Source of the DNA: Mycoplasmataceae bacterium
GTDB lineage: Bacteria; Bacillota_I; Bacilli_A; Mycoplasmatales; Mycoplasmoidaceae
Length of the DNA stretch: 52,357 nucleotides
Direction: 5' to 3'
Assembly: GCA_031281575.1 (NCBI GenBank)
Contig: JAITFD010000016.1
Coordinates: 1-52,357, forward strand
Positions 44,683 through 52,357 of the stretch are shown one piece after another. The notes under the pieces were generated by a model that was given only the letters and a program-made list of their open reading frames with translations, was not told the DNA's origin and ran no database searches. Numbering within the stretch: the first letter of the stretch is position 1; each line of letters begins with the position of its first letter. Made by a program: the position numbers and the translations under genes.

Positions 44683-44767
44683 GCACGCGTGGCGGAACTG
44701 GCAGACGCGCTAGACTTAGGATCTAGTTCTTCACGGAGTGGGGGTTCAAGTCCCTTCGCGTGCACCA
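44683..44767 (+). tRNA. tRNA-Leu (anticodon UAG)
   Basis: 85 bases with CCA encoded. The acceptor GCACGCG pairs with CGCGTGC. Anticodon stem CTAGA/TCTAG carries the loop CTTAGGA, giving TAG. The D region TGGCGGAACTGGCAGACGCGC and a long variable arm are class II tRNA-Leu features. The T arm pairs through two G-U pairs. Confidence 0.95.
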
Positions 44768-44806
44768 ATTTTATTAATATTGTATAATATATTTGTATTT
44801 CAAATT

Positions 44807-46318
44807 ATGCAATCTCGAATGCGTTGATGATGAATATTGTGCCTTCCAATCTTCGTATTTGGCATCTATTCAGTATCTAACACTAAATCGACCAATCATG
44901 TGTTGAATGCTAATTCAAGCGAATTTCCGGATGTTGGTTATCAATTTACCATTGATAATACCAATGGTGCAATGTATAAACTTGGTTTAACGAAAGATTC
45001 AACATTAATTGCAACCGTAGTTACCAAATTGGCACGCAATAGTAAAGATCATTCCGTAAAAAGGGGCGAAGTTGTTATTCGTGGTGGATTAATCGTTAAA
45101 ACATTACCAACCACTGATCCAGCTTTTACTGCATCTGGTGCTGATGCACCATTTTTCCAAATTCCGTCGGTTGTTGGTGATTATGCCAATTTACCTTTTG
45201 CTTATAATGTTGTAGGGATTAATGATGCTGGTTTTGCAAGCAAAGCGACAATCGCCGGAAAATTAATTGTTCCAGCAACGATTACCAAAATGAATTATGT
45301 CGAAGAACCACCAGTTGATTTTATCCCCGCTGGTGCATTTAACGGTTGTACCGGAATTACTGGTTATGATATTTATAGTACAATTGATGCGAGTTATGCA
45401 AAAGCCTTTCCAATTAATAATAACTCATCAGCACCTGTTCCCATTCGTTTCTTTGGTGGTGTTACCGGACCAGCAGCTGGTTTTGCCGTTGGCCAAAGTC
45501 CGTTTACATTAATCGGGAACAACCCAATTAATATTGCACTAGAGCTTAATAATAATTTAACCAATTCATTTAACTTGTTTAGCAATTCAACAAACACCGT
45601 AATTAAGACAATAAAATTAAATGAATGTTGCAAAAAATTAGGTGAAAATGAATTTTAATATGCTACTAATGCAACGTCATATTATTTAAATAATAATTTT
45701 GATCGATCAATTACTAATTTCATTGAACCAACGACAAATAGTTATCTTTATGTTGATGATTATAATTACAATAAAATCAAATCATTTTATCCCACTAGTC
45801 CCGATGCTTTTATTGTTAATAAAGGTCTATTTACTGGTGCGACAGAATTGCCAAAATATAATCAATATGTTTCTAACTATGAATTTTCCGAACCATATCA
45901 TATTACATTTAACGCCAAATTTGTTGAACCTTCAATCGTTGCTGCTTATCAATTATCCGGAATTTACTATTCGTTAAATGGCGCTCCAACATGAATGCAT
46001 TTAAATACGAATTACAATAATGAGTATAATGGTCCGTATATTGTTTGAGATAGTGCGAATAGTGCCGGAACCTTTATCGTGCATGTTTCCGCATATTATT
46101 ACGGTGCAACCTATAATACTACTACCGGTGAATACGATTATACTTTCTTTGATCAATATCGAGCAAACAAGCAAGTTATTATTAAAATTACCCCCACTTA
46201 TACTAATCCAAGTGAATACACGATTACTGTTGCAACAATGGCATTAGGATTTGTTACAATTACCATCGGTGTATTAGTCGCATCATATGTAACCAAAAAG
46301 AAAGGACTACGTAAATAA
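44807..46318 (+). pseudogene. Surface protein gene split by one in-frame TAA
   Basis: One frame encodes 283 residues, then TAA (45656-45658), then 219 more residues in the same frame to a normal stop. Without the TAA it would be a 503-residue surface protein: N-terminal anchor (WWWILCLPIFVFGIYSV, Trp as UGA), BspA-like repeat features (FIPAGAFNGCTGITGYDIYS), and a C-terminal membrane helix (ITVATMALGFVTITIGVLVASYV) with a basic tail KKKGLRK. The part after the stop is well preserved and holds the C-terminal anchor. Either a recent nonsense mutation (or sequencing error), or regulated readthrough. The downstream gene starts at the final stop (TAATG), consistent with a once intact operon. Confidence 0.75.
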
Positions 46319-47124
46319 TGTGAACTAGAGGTGAATTAATTATTATTTTACCAATTGTTGTTTTAACAATTATTAGTTTTCTAGCAATTAAAGTTTATTA
46401 TGATCGTCATCCCGAAAAAAATAAGATTGTGCCTTTTATGTATGTTACAATCATTTTATTAACTTGTGAAATCGTTAAACAATTATGATCATTTTTCGCT
46501 ATTCATCCTTATGATACATTCTATTTGCCATTTACTGTTTGTGCATCAAATTTAATTTGATACTCATTAATTTCATTCAGTAAAAAAGATTCAAAAAAAT
46601 ATCAATTAGGTTGTTGTGGAGCATACATTATTAATATTCTTGTTACTTTATTGATTTTCTTTCAACCATCATCGGTTGCGTTAGTTAAAGACGACGGAAA
46701 CTTTATGTTTTCGATCCAATATTTTAACGGAATCATTTTCCATTATTTGGAAATGTTCGCATGTTTATGATTACTATATTGAATGCCTTATAAAATTCGA
46801 TGAAAAGATATTTTCAAAACAACTGGATTAGCCGCAGTATTATTAACATTCTTTGCCTTGATGGGATTTGCTTTTGATCAAAATTATGGTGGTATGCGTG
46901 GTGGATTTGTCCTATCATTATTTGGTGCGCGAGATTTAGATGGCACAGTAATTGGTAGTGTGCTCACGGTTGGTTTTTGTATATTTGGTTGCGCATTCTT
47001 TTTCAGTCTCCTACGCTTACTACAATTAAAAATCTACCGTTTCCTAAATCGTCCGATTCCGAAAATTAAATGAAAATTTAAGGCTCAAAAATCGCACACC
47101 CATTCAGGCAAAAAACCAGAATAG
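46318..47124 (+). CDS. Polytopic membrane protein, YwaF/TMEM164-like
   Basis: 268 residues with about seven hydrophobic segments: residues 7-24, 40-58, 66-88, 100-116, 139-155, 169-186 and 214-235. A basic C-terminal tail follows (KWKFKAQKSHTHSGKK). The pattern, with an F-H-Y-L-E motif before a central helix and the A-F-D-Q-N-Y-G-G segment, resembles the YwaF-type integral membrane family common in Firmicutes and mollicutes; the match is from memory and moderate. It overlaps the preceding surface gene stop by one base. Confidence 0.6.
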
Positions 47125-47150
47125 TATAAAAATACTATAATAATATAAAC

Positions 47151-47975
47151 ATGGGAGTAACAAAGGCCGAAAACGGATTCTATCTGTTTTTATCCGTTGA
47201 TTTAATTAATTCAACTTTATATAAAACCAAGGATCCCGATTGAAGTGAGTTATTTATTAATATCTATAATCACACAATTAAAATTATTACGACAGTTTGA
47301 TCGCGGGCAAAAGTCTGAAAAATTCTCGGTGATGAATTATTGTTTTATGCAAAAATTACCAATGAACAACAATTAGTTGATGCCTTAGAATCAACCACAA
47401 CGATTACGAAAGAATTATCGGATTATTTAAATAAAAATTCACCAAAAGATATTCCGATCAAATTAGCATTTAAAACGACATTGTGATCGGGACTTGTTGC
47501 TTCATCATTAGGAAAAGATAGTTCGAAATGAAAATATTTAAATTTAGTTGTTGGTGATTTTGTCCCGACCAACCGTTCATTAGATTTTATTGGTCCAGAT
47601 ATTGATACGGGATTTCGAATTGCAAAATCCGCATTTCGCAATGTAATTTTAATTGATGCTAAATTGGCCTTAATTTTTCATATCGTTATTCCCCAATTTA
47701 ATTTAAATGCAAAGATTGTTTATTTCGATCAATTTAAAGGTGTTTGGGATAATCAACATTACCCAATCGTTTGGTATACGAAAGATTGAACGCGGTTAAT
47801 TGAAGGCTTTGATTACGAAGATAAATTTAAAAATAAAGTAATTATGTGAATTGAAGATGACAATAATACTAAATTGCGAAATGTTGCTGAATTATTAAAA
47901 ATTTTTAATCAATTGCATAAAACTGATGAAATCAACGACATCTTTAAAATTCTAAAAATTAAATCACGAATTTAA
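47151..47975 (+). CDS. Class III nucleotidyl cyclase-like protein
   Basis: 274 residues. The first 160 look like a class III cyclase catalytic fold: FLSVDLINST near residues 12-21 (first metal Asp and ST), WKILGDELLFY near 53-63 (second Asp), and GPDIDTGFRIAKSA near 143-156, where the cyclase N-x-x-x-R is D-x-x-x-R. There are no membrane helices. The second half is unrecognised. Such genes are rare in mollicutes; with the Asn changed, it may bind nucleotides without cyclising them. TATAAT at 47136-47141 lies 9 bases before ATG. It converges with thiI, overlapping 4 bases. Confidence 0.45.
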
Positions 47976-49132
47976 TCTTCAATCGTTAAATACGTTGTTA
48001 AGATCTTTTGGTAGATGGCATCCGCCAGTCCTAGCGATTTTTCCAATTCTAATGCCGTATGGATGGTCGGTTTAGTTGCGGGATTTTGGGGTACAAACAA
48101 TGCACAGCAATCCGCATATGGTTCGATTGATACATCGTATGTTCCATATTTTTTTGCCAAATTAATGATTTCACTTTTATCATATGTTAACAATGGCCGC
48201 AAAATTAAAAAGTCGTTCACTGCTTGTTGAATTGTTTGCATCGATTGAATTGTTTGACTTGCCACTTGTCCCAACGATTCACCAGTCGCAATTGCTTGAT
48301 AGTGATCTTTTTGAGCAAGGTCACGAGCAATCCGAAAAAAGTAACGCCGCATGATTGTAATTTGATAAGCGGGAATTGCTAAATGCGCAAGTTCGTGTTG
48401 CAAGTTGGTAAAGTTAACAATAAATAATTTGCTTTTACATAGTTGATCATTCCGATTCACAATTTTAACTAATCGACGAACTTTATCAAGTGCTTTAGGA
48501 CTGGTATGGGGCGGAGTGATAAAAGTCAGAAAATCAACTTGATAACCTTTTTTTAATAATAATGCTGCCGCAACCGGACTATCAATTCCCCCACTAATTA
48601 ACATTAAGACTTTGCCATTAATACCAATCGGAAAGCCACCAATGCCTGGAATCCGATCAAAATAAAAATAAGAAACCTTTGGTTTAATTTCCACCTTAAT
48701 TAATAAATCCGGTTGCTCCATGATCACCTTGTATTGTTTAAAAGCAGCCAAAATATCTCCCCCGAGTTTTTTACTAAAATCCATTGAATTGATGGGAAAA
48801 CGTTTATCATTTCGTTTGGTTTCAACTTTAAATGTACATTTTTGTTCTGGTAATTTTTTTAATACTGCTGTTTTAATTGCTGCATATGTACTTTTTGTTG
48901 GATAAGCTTTAATGATATATAAGATACCTGGAATGTAACGCAAAATATTAATAATCGCATTCACTTGTGATGCCAACACATGGTTAATTACCATATTATC
49001 AAATTGCTTAACGATCATACATTTCGGATATTTTTGTAACGCTTTGCGAACATTACGATATAAACAATTAATAAAATCTTTTTTGTTTTTGCCTTTTAAA
49101 ACTAATTCTCCGTATTTGATATAGATTACCAT
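47972..49132 (-). CDS. thiI: tRNA 4-thiouridine synthase ThiI, without rhodanese domain
   Basis: 386 residues. It opens VIYIKYGELVLKGKNKKDF, the ferredoxin-like N-terminus. A THUMP domain (to about residue 165) and the PP-loop LISGGIDSPVAAALLLKKGY near residue 180 follow. Then PPHTSPKALDKV, ATGESLGQVASQT and NLRPL-like ILRPL. It adenylates U8 of tRNA for thiolation; the sulfur would come from a cysteine desulfurase elsewhere. The Enterobacterial C-terminal rhodanese domain is absent, as in most Firmicutes. TATAAT on the minus strand lies 7 bases before ATG. Confidence 0.94.
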   Translation of the reverse strand: MVIYIKYGELVLKGKNKKDFINCLYRNVRKALQKYPKCMIVKQFDNMVINHVLASQVNAIINILRYIPGILYIIKAYPTKSTYAAIKTAVLKKLPEQKCTFKVETKRNDKRFPINSMDFSKKLGGDILAAFKQYKVIMEQPDLLIKVEIKPKVSYFYFDRIPGIGGFPIGINGKVLMLISGGIDSPVAAALLLKKGYQVDFLTFITPPHTSPKALDKVRRLVKIVNRNDQLCKSKLFIVNFTNLQHELAHLAIPAYQITIMRRYFFRIARDLAQKDHYQAIATGESLGQVASQTIQSMQTIQQAVNDFLILRPLLTYDKSEIINLAKKYGTYDVSIEPYADCCALFVPQNPATKPTIHTALELEKSLGLADAIYQKILTTYLTIED

Positions 49133-49139
49133 TAAATTA

Positions 49140-49149
49140 ATTATATAAT
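49140..49149. promoter_or_regulatory. Overlapping divergent -10 boxes of thiI and tRNA-Trp
   Basis: On the minus strand TATAAT occupies 49145-49140, on the plus strand 49144-49149. The two promoters share bases, so polymerase can serve only one at a time. Confidence 0.6.
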
Positions 49150-49160
49150 TAATAATAAGT

Positions 49161-49235
49161 AGGGGTGTAGTTCAGTGGTAGAACTTCGGTCTTCAAAACC
49201 GCGTGTCGTGGGTTCAAATCCTGCCACCCCTGCCA
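49161..49235 (+). tRNA. tRNA-Trp (anticodon UCA), reads UGA as Trp
   Basis: 75 bases with CCA encoded. Acceptor AGGGGTG pairs with CACCCCT, discriminator G; A1-U72 and G73 are bacterial tRNA-Trp identity features. The anticodon loop CTTCAAA gives TCA. The size and D arm rule out selenocysteine tRNA. It explains the abundant in-frame TGA codons in this window. Confidence 0.93.
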
Positions 49236-49299
49236 TTTTAATAACTATAAATCAATTGGCAATTTAACTACTGTTTTTCACTAAAATCGAAGAAAAAGT

Positions 49300-49305
49300 T
49301 ATAAT
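49300..49305 (+). promoter_or_regulatory. -10 box of the thrS leader
   Basis: TATAAT, 9 bases before the leader ORF ATG at 49315. Confidence 0.55.
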
Positions 49306-49314
49306 AATATTAAG

Positions 49315-49377
49315 ATGAACAAAAAACAATCGTTCTACATTACAAAAATTATTGACTTATCCACAGCTACGGTTTAG
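49315..49377 (+). CDS. Candidate leader peptide of thrS
   Basis: 20 residues ending D-L-S-T-A-T-V, with Thr at 10, 17 and 19. The two last Thr codons and the stop lie on the left arm and loop of a terminator hairpin. A ribosome stalled at those codons would prevent the hairpin from forming and let transcription reach thrS. A chance ORF of this length is possible; the position after a TATAAT and over a terminator is the evidence. Confidence 0.5.
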   Translation: MNKKQSFYITKIIDLSTATV

Positions 49378-49400
49378 CCGTTAGTTTTTATATTTTTTTG
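49365..49400 (+). terminator. Intrinsic terminator between the leader ORF and thrS
   Basis: AGCTACGG pairs with CCG(T)TAGT (about eight pairs, one bulged T and one G-U), loop TTTAG, followed at once by TTTTTATATTTTTTT. It lies about 75 bases before thrS, so it is an attenuator rather than the end of a gene. Confidence 0.55.
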
Positions 49401-49470
49401 TGTTCCCAAATTCACTAAAATTGGCATGTTCCGATCCATTGCATGCTCATAACGGATCAAAATAAAAACA

Positions 49471-51219
49471 ATGAAAATAAATAAAGATTTAAATAAAGTC
49501 GCATCAATCCTTCTCGCAAAATCAATTAAAGACCTTTATCCTAACGCCATCCTTGCGGATGTTGAAGTTGGTGATCAAATGGCAAATGAAAGCGGTTTTA
49601 GCTGTTCATTTAGTTGTCCTGAACGTGTTTCAATCAACGATTTACCAAAAATTATGAAACAAATGAAAAAAAATATTGATAGTAATTTTTTGATTAAATA
49701 TGTTGCTGTTAGTCAAAACGAAGCACTAAATATTTTTAAAAACAATAAATATAAAAGTGAATTAATCAATGATGGTAAACAAAATAAAGTTGATTTAATT
49801 TATTTTGGTGACCAATATGTTGACTTATGTGAAAAAAATTCCATCGCTAAATTATCCGCCATCAAAGCTTATGAATTAAATAATGTCGGTGGTGTATATT
49901 GAAAACACTCAGCAAAAAATGAACAACTCCAATCAATTGGTGGTGTTGCGTTTGATCAATTGGCGGAACTTGCAGCCTATCGCGATGAATTAAAAGATCG
50001 TCAAGAACGTGATCACCGTTACATTAATAAAAATTTAGAACTATTTGATTTTGATTTATTAGCTGGTCAAGGGTTACCGTTCTATTTACCAAAAGGGGCA
50101 TCGGTTAAATACGAAATTGATGATTATATTCATAAATTATTAGTTCGTAACGGTTATGCTTATGTCCAAACTCCAGTGCTTGGATCAAAAGAATTATATG
50201 AAACTTCTGGTCACTGATTTCATTATCGTGAAAACATGTTTCCGGCTTTTCAAATTGATGAAGTTGTTCAAGTCTTACGACCAATGACTTGTCCGCACCA
50301 CTTGGTTGTTTATAAAATGAAACCACGTTCATACCGGGAATTACCATTCCGGGTATTTGAAGATGCCATTTTACACCGTTATGAATCATCTGGTAGTTTA
50401 ACTGGATTAGAACGTGTGCGTCAAATGCGTTTAATTGATTGTCATATGGTTTGTAGCGAAGAACAAATTAAGGATGTCGTTTCGCAACACTATGCCATCA
50501 TTAAAGAAGCTGCTGCAACATTTGGCATTACCGAATATCATTCAATCGATTTATCATTACATGATAAGAATAATAAAGAAAAATTCTTTGATGGTGAAGA
50601 AATGTGACAACGTGCCGAAAATGGTTTACGAAAAGTTTTAAAAGAAATGAACGTTAAATATCATGAAGCAGTTGGTGAAGCCGCATTCTATGGACCAAAG
50701 ATTGACATTCAAATTAAAACAGCACTTGGTCATATCATTACCGCTTTTACCATTCAATTAGATTTCTTGCTCCCTGACAAATTTAAATTAGAATATAAGG
50801 ATAAAGGTGGAGCCATTAAACGTCCAGTCTTAATTCATGCATCAGTGATTGGAACAATTGAACGATTCATGTCGATTTTGCTTGAACAAAACAAGGGCGT
50901 ATTCCCATTATGAATTGCGCCGGTTCATGTTGCCATTATTCCGGTTGATATTGAACGCCACGGTAAATTTTGTCAAACCTTAAAAAATAAATTATTAAAT
51001 GAATTGATCCGGGTTGAATACTATGATAATAATAATCGTTTAAGCCAAAACATTCGTGATGCGCAAATTTCCAAAATTCCTTATCAACTAGTTATTGGTG
51101 ATCAAGAAATTAAATCAAAGAAGTTGTCATACCGTAAATATGGCCAAAAACAAACTAAACAAACTAGTTTATCCGAATTCATTAAATTATTGCAAAAACA
51201 AATTGCGAAACGTAAATAA
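49471..51219 (+). CDS. thrS: Threonyl-tRNA synthetase with missing TGS and degenerate editing domain
   Basis: 582 residues, about 60 shorter than typical. The class II core is complete: zinc ligands in RPMTCPHH, a His in LIDCHMVC and a His in LIHASVIGTIERF, motif 2 FRVFEDAILHRYESSGS, then an anticodon-binding domain from about 475. The TGS domain is absent: the protein begins directly in the N2 editing domain. There the family H-x-x-x-H motif reads NKVASILL (both His lost), and C-R-G-P-H is C-E-K-N-S (Cys kept, His lost). Removal of mischarged Ser-tRNA-Thr is probably lost. Experimental work has shown editing-defective synthetases in several Mycoplasma species. It is preceded by a leader ORF and attenuator. 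Confidence 0.95.
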
Positions 51220-51735
51220 TTAATTCGTTGTTGATTCTGGTGTTACTTCGGTTGGTTGATCGTTGTTGCTTTGCTTTGGTAATTCCGTAACGGTGATTGC
51301 GGGGCCGTATTGGGGAGTAATCGCAACTGGCTGGTCGATAACTGGTGGGGTTGGTGCTTGTTTAACATTCGATTCAGACCGCGCAACATTAATCGCATCT
51401 TTGATTGCTGTTGCATTGTCGCCGGTTAAAAAAATATATTTATTTGCATTGGCTTTATAAAAACCCGCAAAGCGGAATGGTTTAATTGCTTCCTGGGTAA
51501 TTTCCACTGGATTAGCCAATACTACCGTTAAGGATGTGATTGTTGCATTAACATCTTGCAAATTGCTAACTCCACCTAATAATTTTAATAAGTCATCTAA
51601 ATTGATTCGATGGGTAGCAGTAACCGTTAATGTATCATGATTAACTTTTGCTAATCGACGAGCTCGGCGATTAAGGACTAATGGTAAAATGCCGAATGTG
51701 ATTACACACAATAAATAATATTTAATTTTTATCAT
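51220..51735 (-). CDS. Membrane-anchored PTS EIIB-like domain lacking its active Cys
   Basis: 171 residues. The ATG at 51735 gives MIKIKYYLLCVITFGILPLVL, an N-terminal anchor, then RRARR and an EIIB (glucose-family) domain: LLKLLGGVSNLQDVNATITSLTVVL, where the phosphorylated Cys-x-T-R-L is T-I-T-S-L. Next is a strand-helix pattern and FLTGDNATAIKDAIN. The tail is Pro/Gln/Thr-rich. Without Cys and Arg it cannot be phosphorylated as EIIB; a sensor or structural role is possible. Similar anchored EIIB-like proteins exist in mycoplasmas. The start lies inside the spx-like gene by 14 bases. Confidence 0.7.
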   Translation of the reverse strand: MIKIKYYLLCVITFGILPLVLNRRARRLAKVNHDTLTVTATHRINLDDLLKLLGGVSNLQDVNATITSLTVVLANPVEITQEAIKPFRFAGFYKANANKYIFLTGDNATAIKDAINVARSESNVKQAPTPPVIDQPVAITPQYGPAITVTELPKQSNNDQPTEVTPESTTN

Positions 51736-52192
51736 GTAAACAATTATCTTCAATTTCTTTTTCGACAATTGAATGACAATAATCGTTGTGGAAACCACAA
51801 GGATGATGGGAAAAGAATTTTTCATCATCTTTTCGCAATAAAATTAAAATATCCGAATTATTATACCCAATCAATAAACGCAATGGTTTATCCTCGAGAT
51901 ATTGCACAGTAATTGGGCGGTGCAATATTTCGGGATGATCGATAATTAATTGAATTGCATCATTAAATAAAATTTCATCAAATTTAATGTTTAATTTCTT
52001 ATAAGAAGATGTCTTTGTTGAAACTAAATCATCAAATCCATTGTTCGTTAATGAAAGAATGTCTTCGATCTCTTCTTTGGTCATTTTTTCATTAACTAAA
52101 TTCTTAAAAACATAAGGAATATTGTGTTCCTTGAGAAAATTCTCCACCTTACGGCAGCGAATACAGCTTCGAATCCCGTACAGCTTGATCAT
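51722..52192 (-). CDS. Spx/ArsC-family redox regulator
   Basis: 156 residues. The thioredoxin-like fold carries C-I-R-C (residues 10-13) in MIKLYGIRSCIRCRKV, then FLKEHNIPYVFKNL. The second signature is RPITVQYLEDKPLRLLIGYN. Spx binds the RNA polymerase alpha C-terminal domain and senses disulfide stress; Spx-like proteins are present in most mollicutes. A C-terminal extension of about 30 residues contains several His and Cys (FSHHPCGFHNDYC), which may bind a metal. It is encoded with the EIIB-like gene. Confidence 0.85.
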   Translation of the reverse strand: MIKLYGIRSCIRCRKVENFLKEHNIPYVFKNLVNEKMTKEEIEDILSLTNNGFDDLVSTKTSSYKKLNIKFDEILFNDAIQLIIDHPEILHRPITVQYLEDKPLRLLIGYNNSDILILLRKDDEKFFSHHPCGFHNDYCHSIVEKEIEDNCLHDKN

Positions 52193-52291
52193 ATGCTAAT
52201 TTAATTATATACGATCGCTATTTTAGGATTTTAATTATGAAATAATTAGGTAATTAGCGGATATGTTATAATTTAATAAAGCAATCAGCAC

Positions 52292-52357
52292 ATGAATAAC
52301 AAGAAAAATGATGGCAGAAAAGACATCGATTTAGCAAATAACATCAAATATGTTAAA
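52292..52357 (+). CDS. Start of an unidentified gene, cut by the window end
   Basis: 22 codons from ATG, beginning MNNKKNDGRKDIDLANNIKY. TATAAT at 52267-52272 lies 19 bases upstream. Too short to name. Confidence 0.45.
   Translation, partial: MNNKKNDGRKDIDLANNIKYVK

Noticed and set aside
49161-49235. Selenocysteine tRNA (UCA anticodon)
   Set aside because: 75 bases, ordinary 7-bp acceptor and D arm, G73 and A1-U72 fit tRNA-Trp; no long variable arm.
49357-49365. Perfect DnaA box TTATCCACA
   Set aside because: Only one copy, inside the candidate thrS leader ORF, with no dnaA/dnaN nearby and no cluster; the expected chance count in an AT-rich genome is not negligible.
1-52357. Many apparently broken genes with internal TGA stops
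   Set aside because: The TGA codons fall at conserved Trp positions and a tRNA-Trp(UCA) is encoded; the genes are intact under genetic code 4.

Overview
The window is from an AT-rich mollicute-like bacterium that reads UGA as tryptophan (genetic code 4). Nearly every long gene here contains in-frame TGA codons where its family has Trp, and the window encodes a tRNA with a UCA anticodon. No species can be named from the sequence alone. Genes are tightly packed, often overlapping by 1-20 bases. Many promoters put a TATAAT box only 6-11 bases before the start codon, which implies leaderless mRNAs.

Layout. 1-2797 (-): a large Ig-repeat surface protein, cut by the window edge. 3209-8858 (+): amidohydrolase, valS, alpha/beta hydrolase and NrnA-type phosphoesterase. 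8861-9645 (-): uridine kinase behind a 37-residue membrane microprotein. 9713-12005 (+): ABC exporter pair. 11995-14266 (-): serS and an Mrr-like nuclease. 14537-15567: an unrecognised basic protein and a YfcE-type phosphodiesterase. 15630-17796 (-): thrB-thrC. 18045-19043 (+): BspA-like LRR surface protein. 19207-26394: two divergent aromatic operons. 26452-36715: two convergent surface-protein operons. 36766-39991: NifU-like protein, rpsT, a lipoprotein and dnaG. 40028-42406 (-): another Ig-like surface protein. 42487-47975 (+): ppa, a membrane protein, tRNA-Leu, a surface protein interrupted by a TAA codon, a membrane protein and a cyclase-like protein. 47972-49132 (-): thiI. 49161-51219 (+): tRNA-Trp(UCA), a leader peptide and thrS. 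51220-52192 (-): EIIB-like protein and Spx-like protein. 52292-end (+): start of an unknown gene.

The most striking region is 19207-26394. It encodes all seven shikimate enzymes plus chorismate mutase and prephenate dehydratase, enough to go from E4P and PEP to phenylpyruvate, in an organism type normally auxotrophic for aromatic amino acids. Shikimate kinase and prephenate dehydratase are fused in one polypeptide, and the dehydratase lacks its ACT regulatory domain. The two operons diverge from a 241-bp spacer. On each side, a TATAAT box is followed after 8-9 bases by a short ORF rich in Tyr, Phe and Trp: 30 codons before aroB, and 23 codons overlapping the chorismate mutase start. A third short ORF, ending Ser-Thr-Ala-Thr-Val and lying over an intrinsic terminator, precedes thrS. 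Together these suggest amino-acid-responsive, ribosome-mediated control through leaderless leader peptides. That is inference and untested.

The remainder is dominated by surface biology. There are seven large proteins with an N-terminal membrane anchor and Ig-like, LRR or unrecognised repeats, plus small polytopic partners in the same operons. ThrRS lacks the TGS domain and most editing-site residues, a known mollicute tendency, while the ValRS editing domain looks intact.
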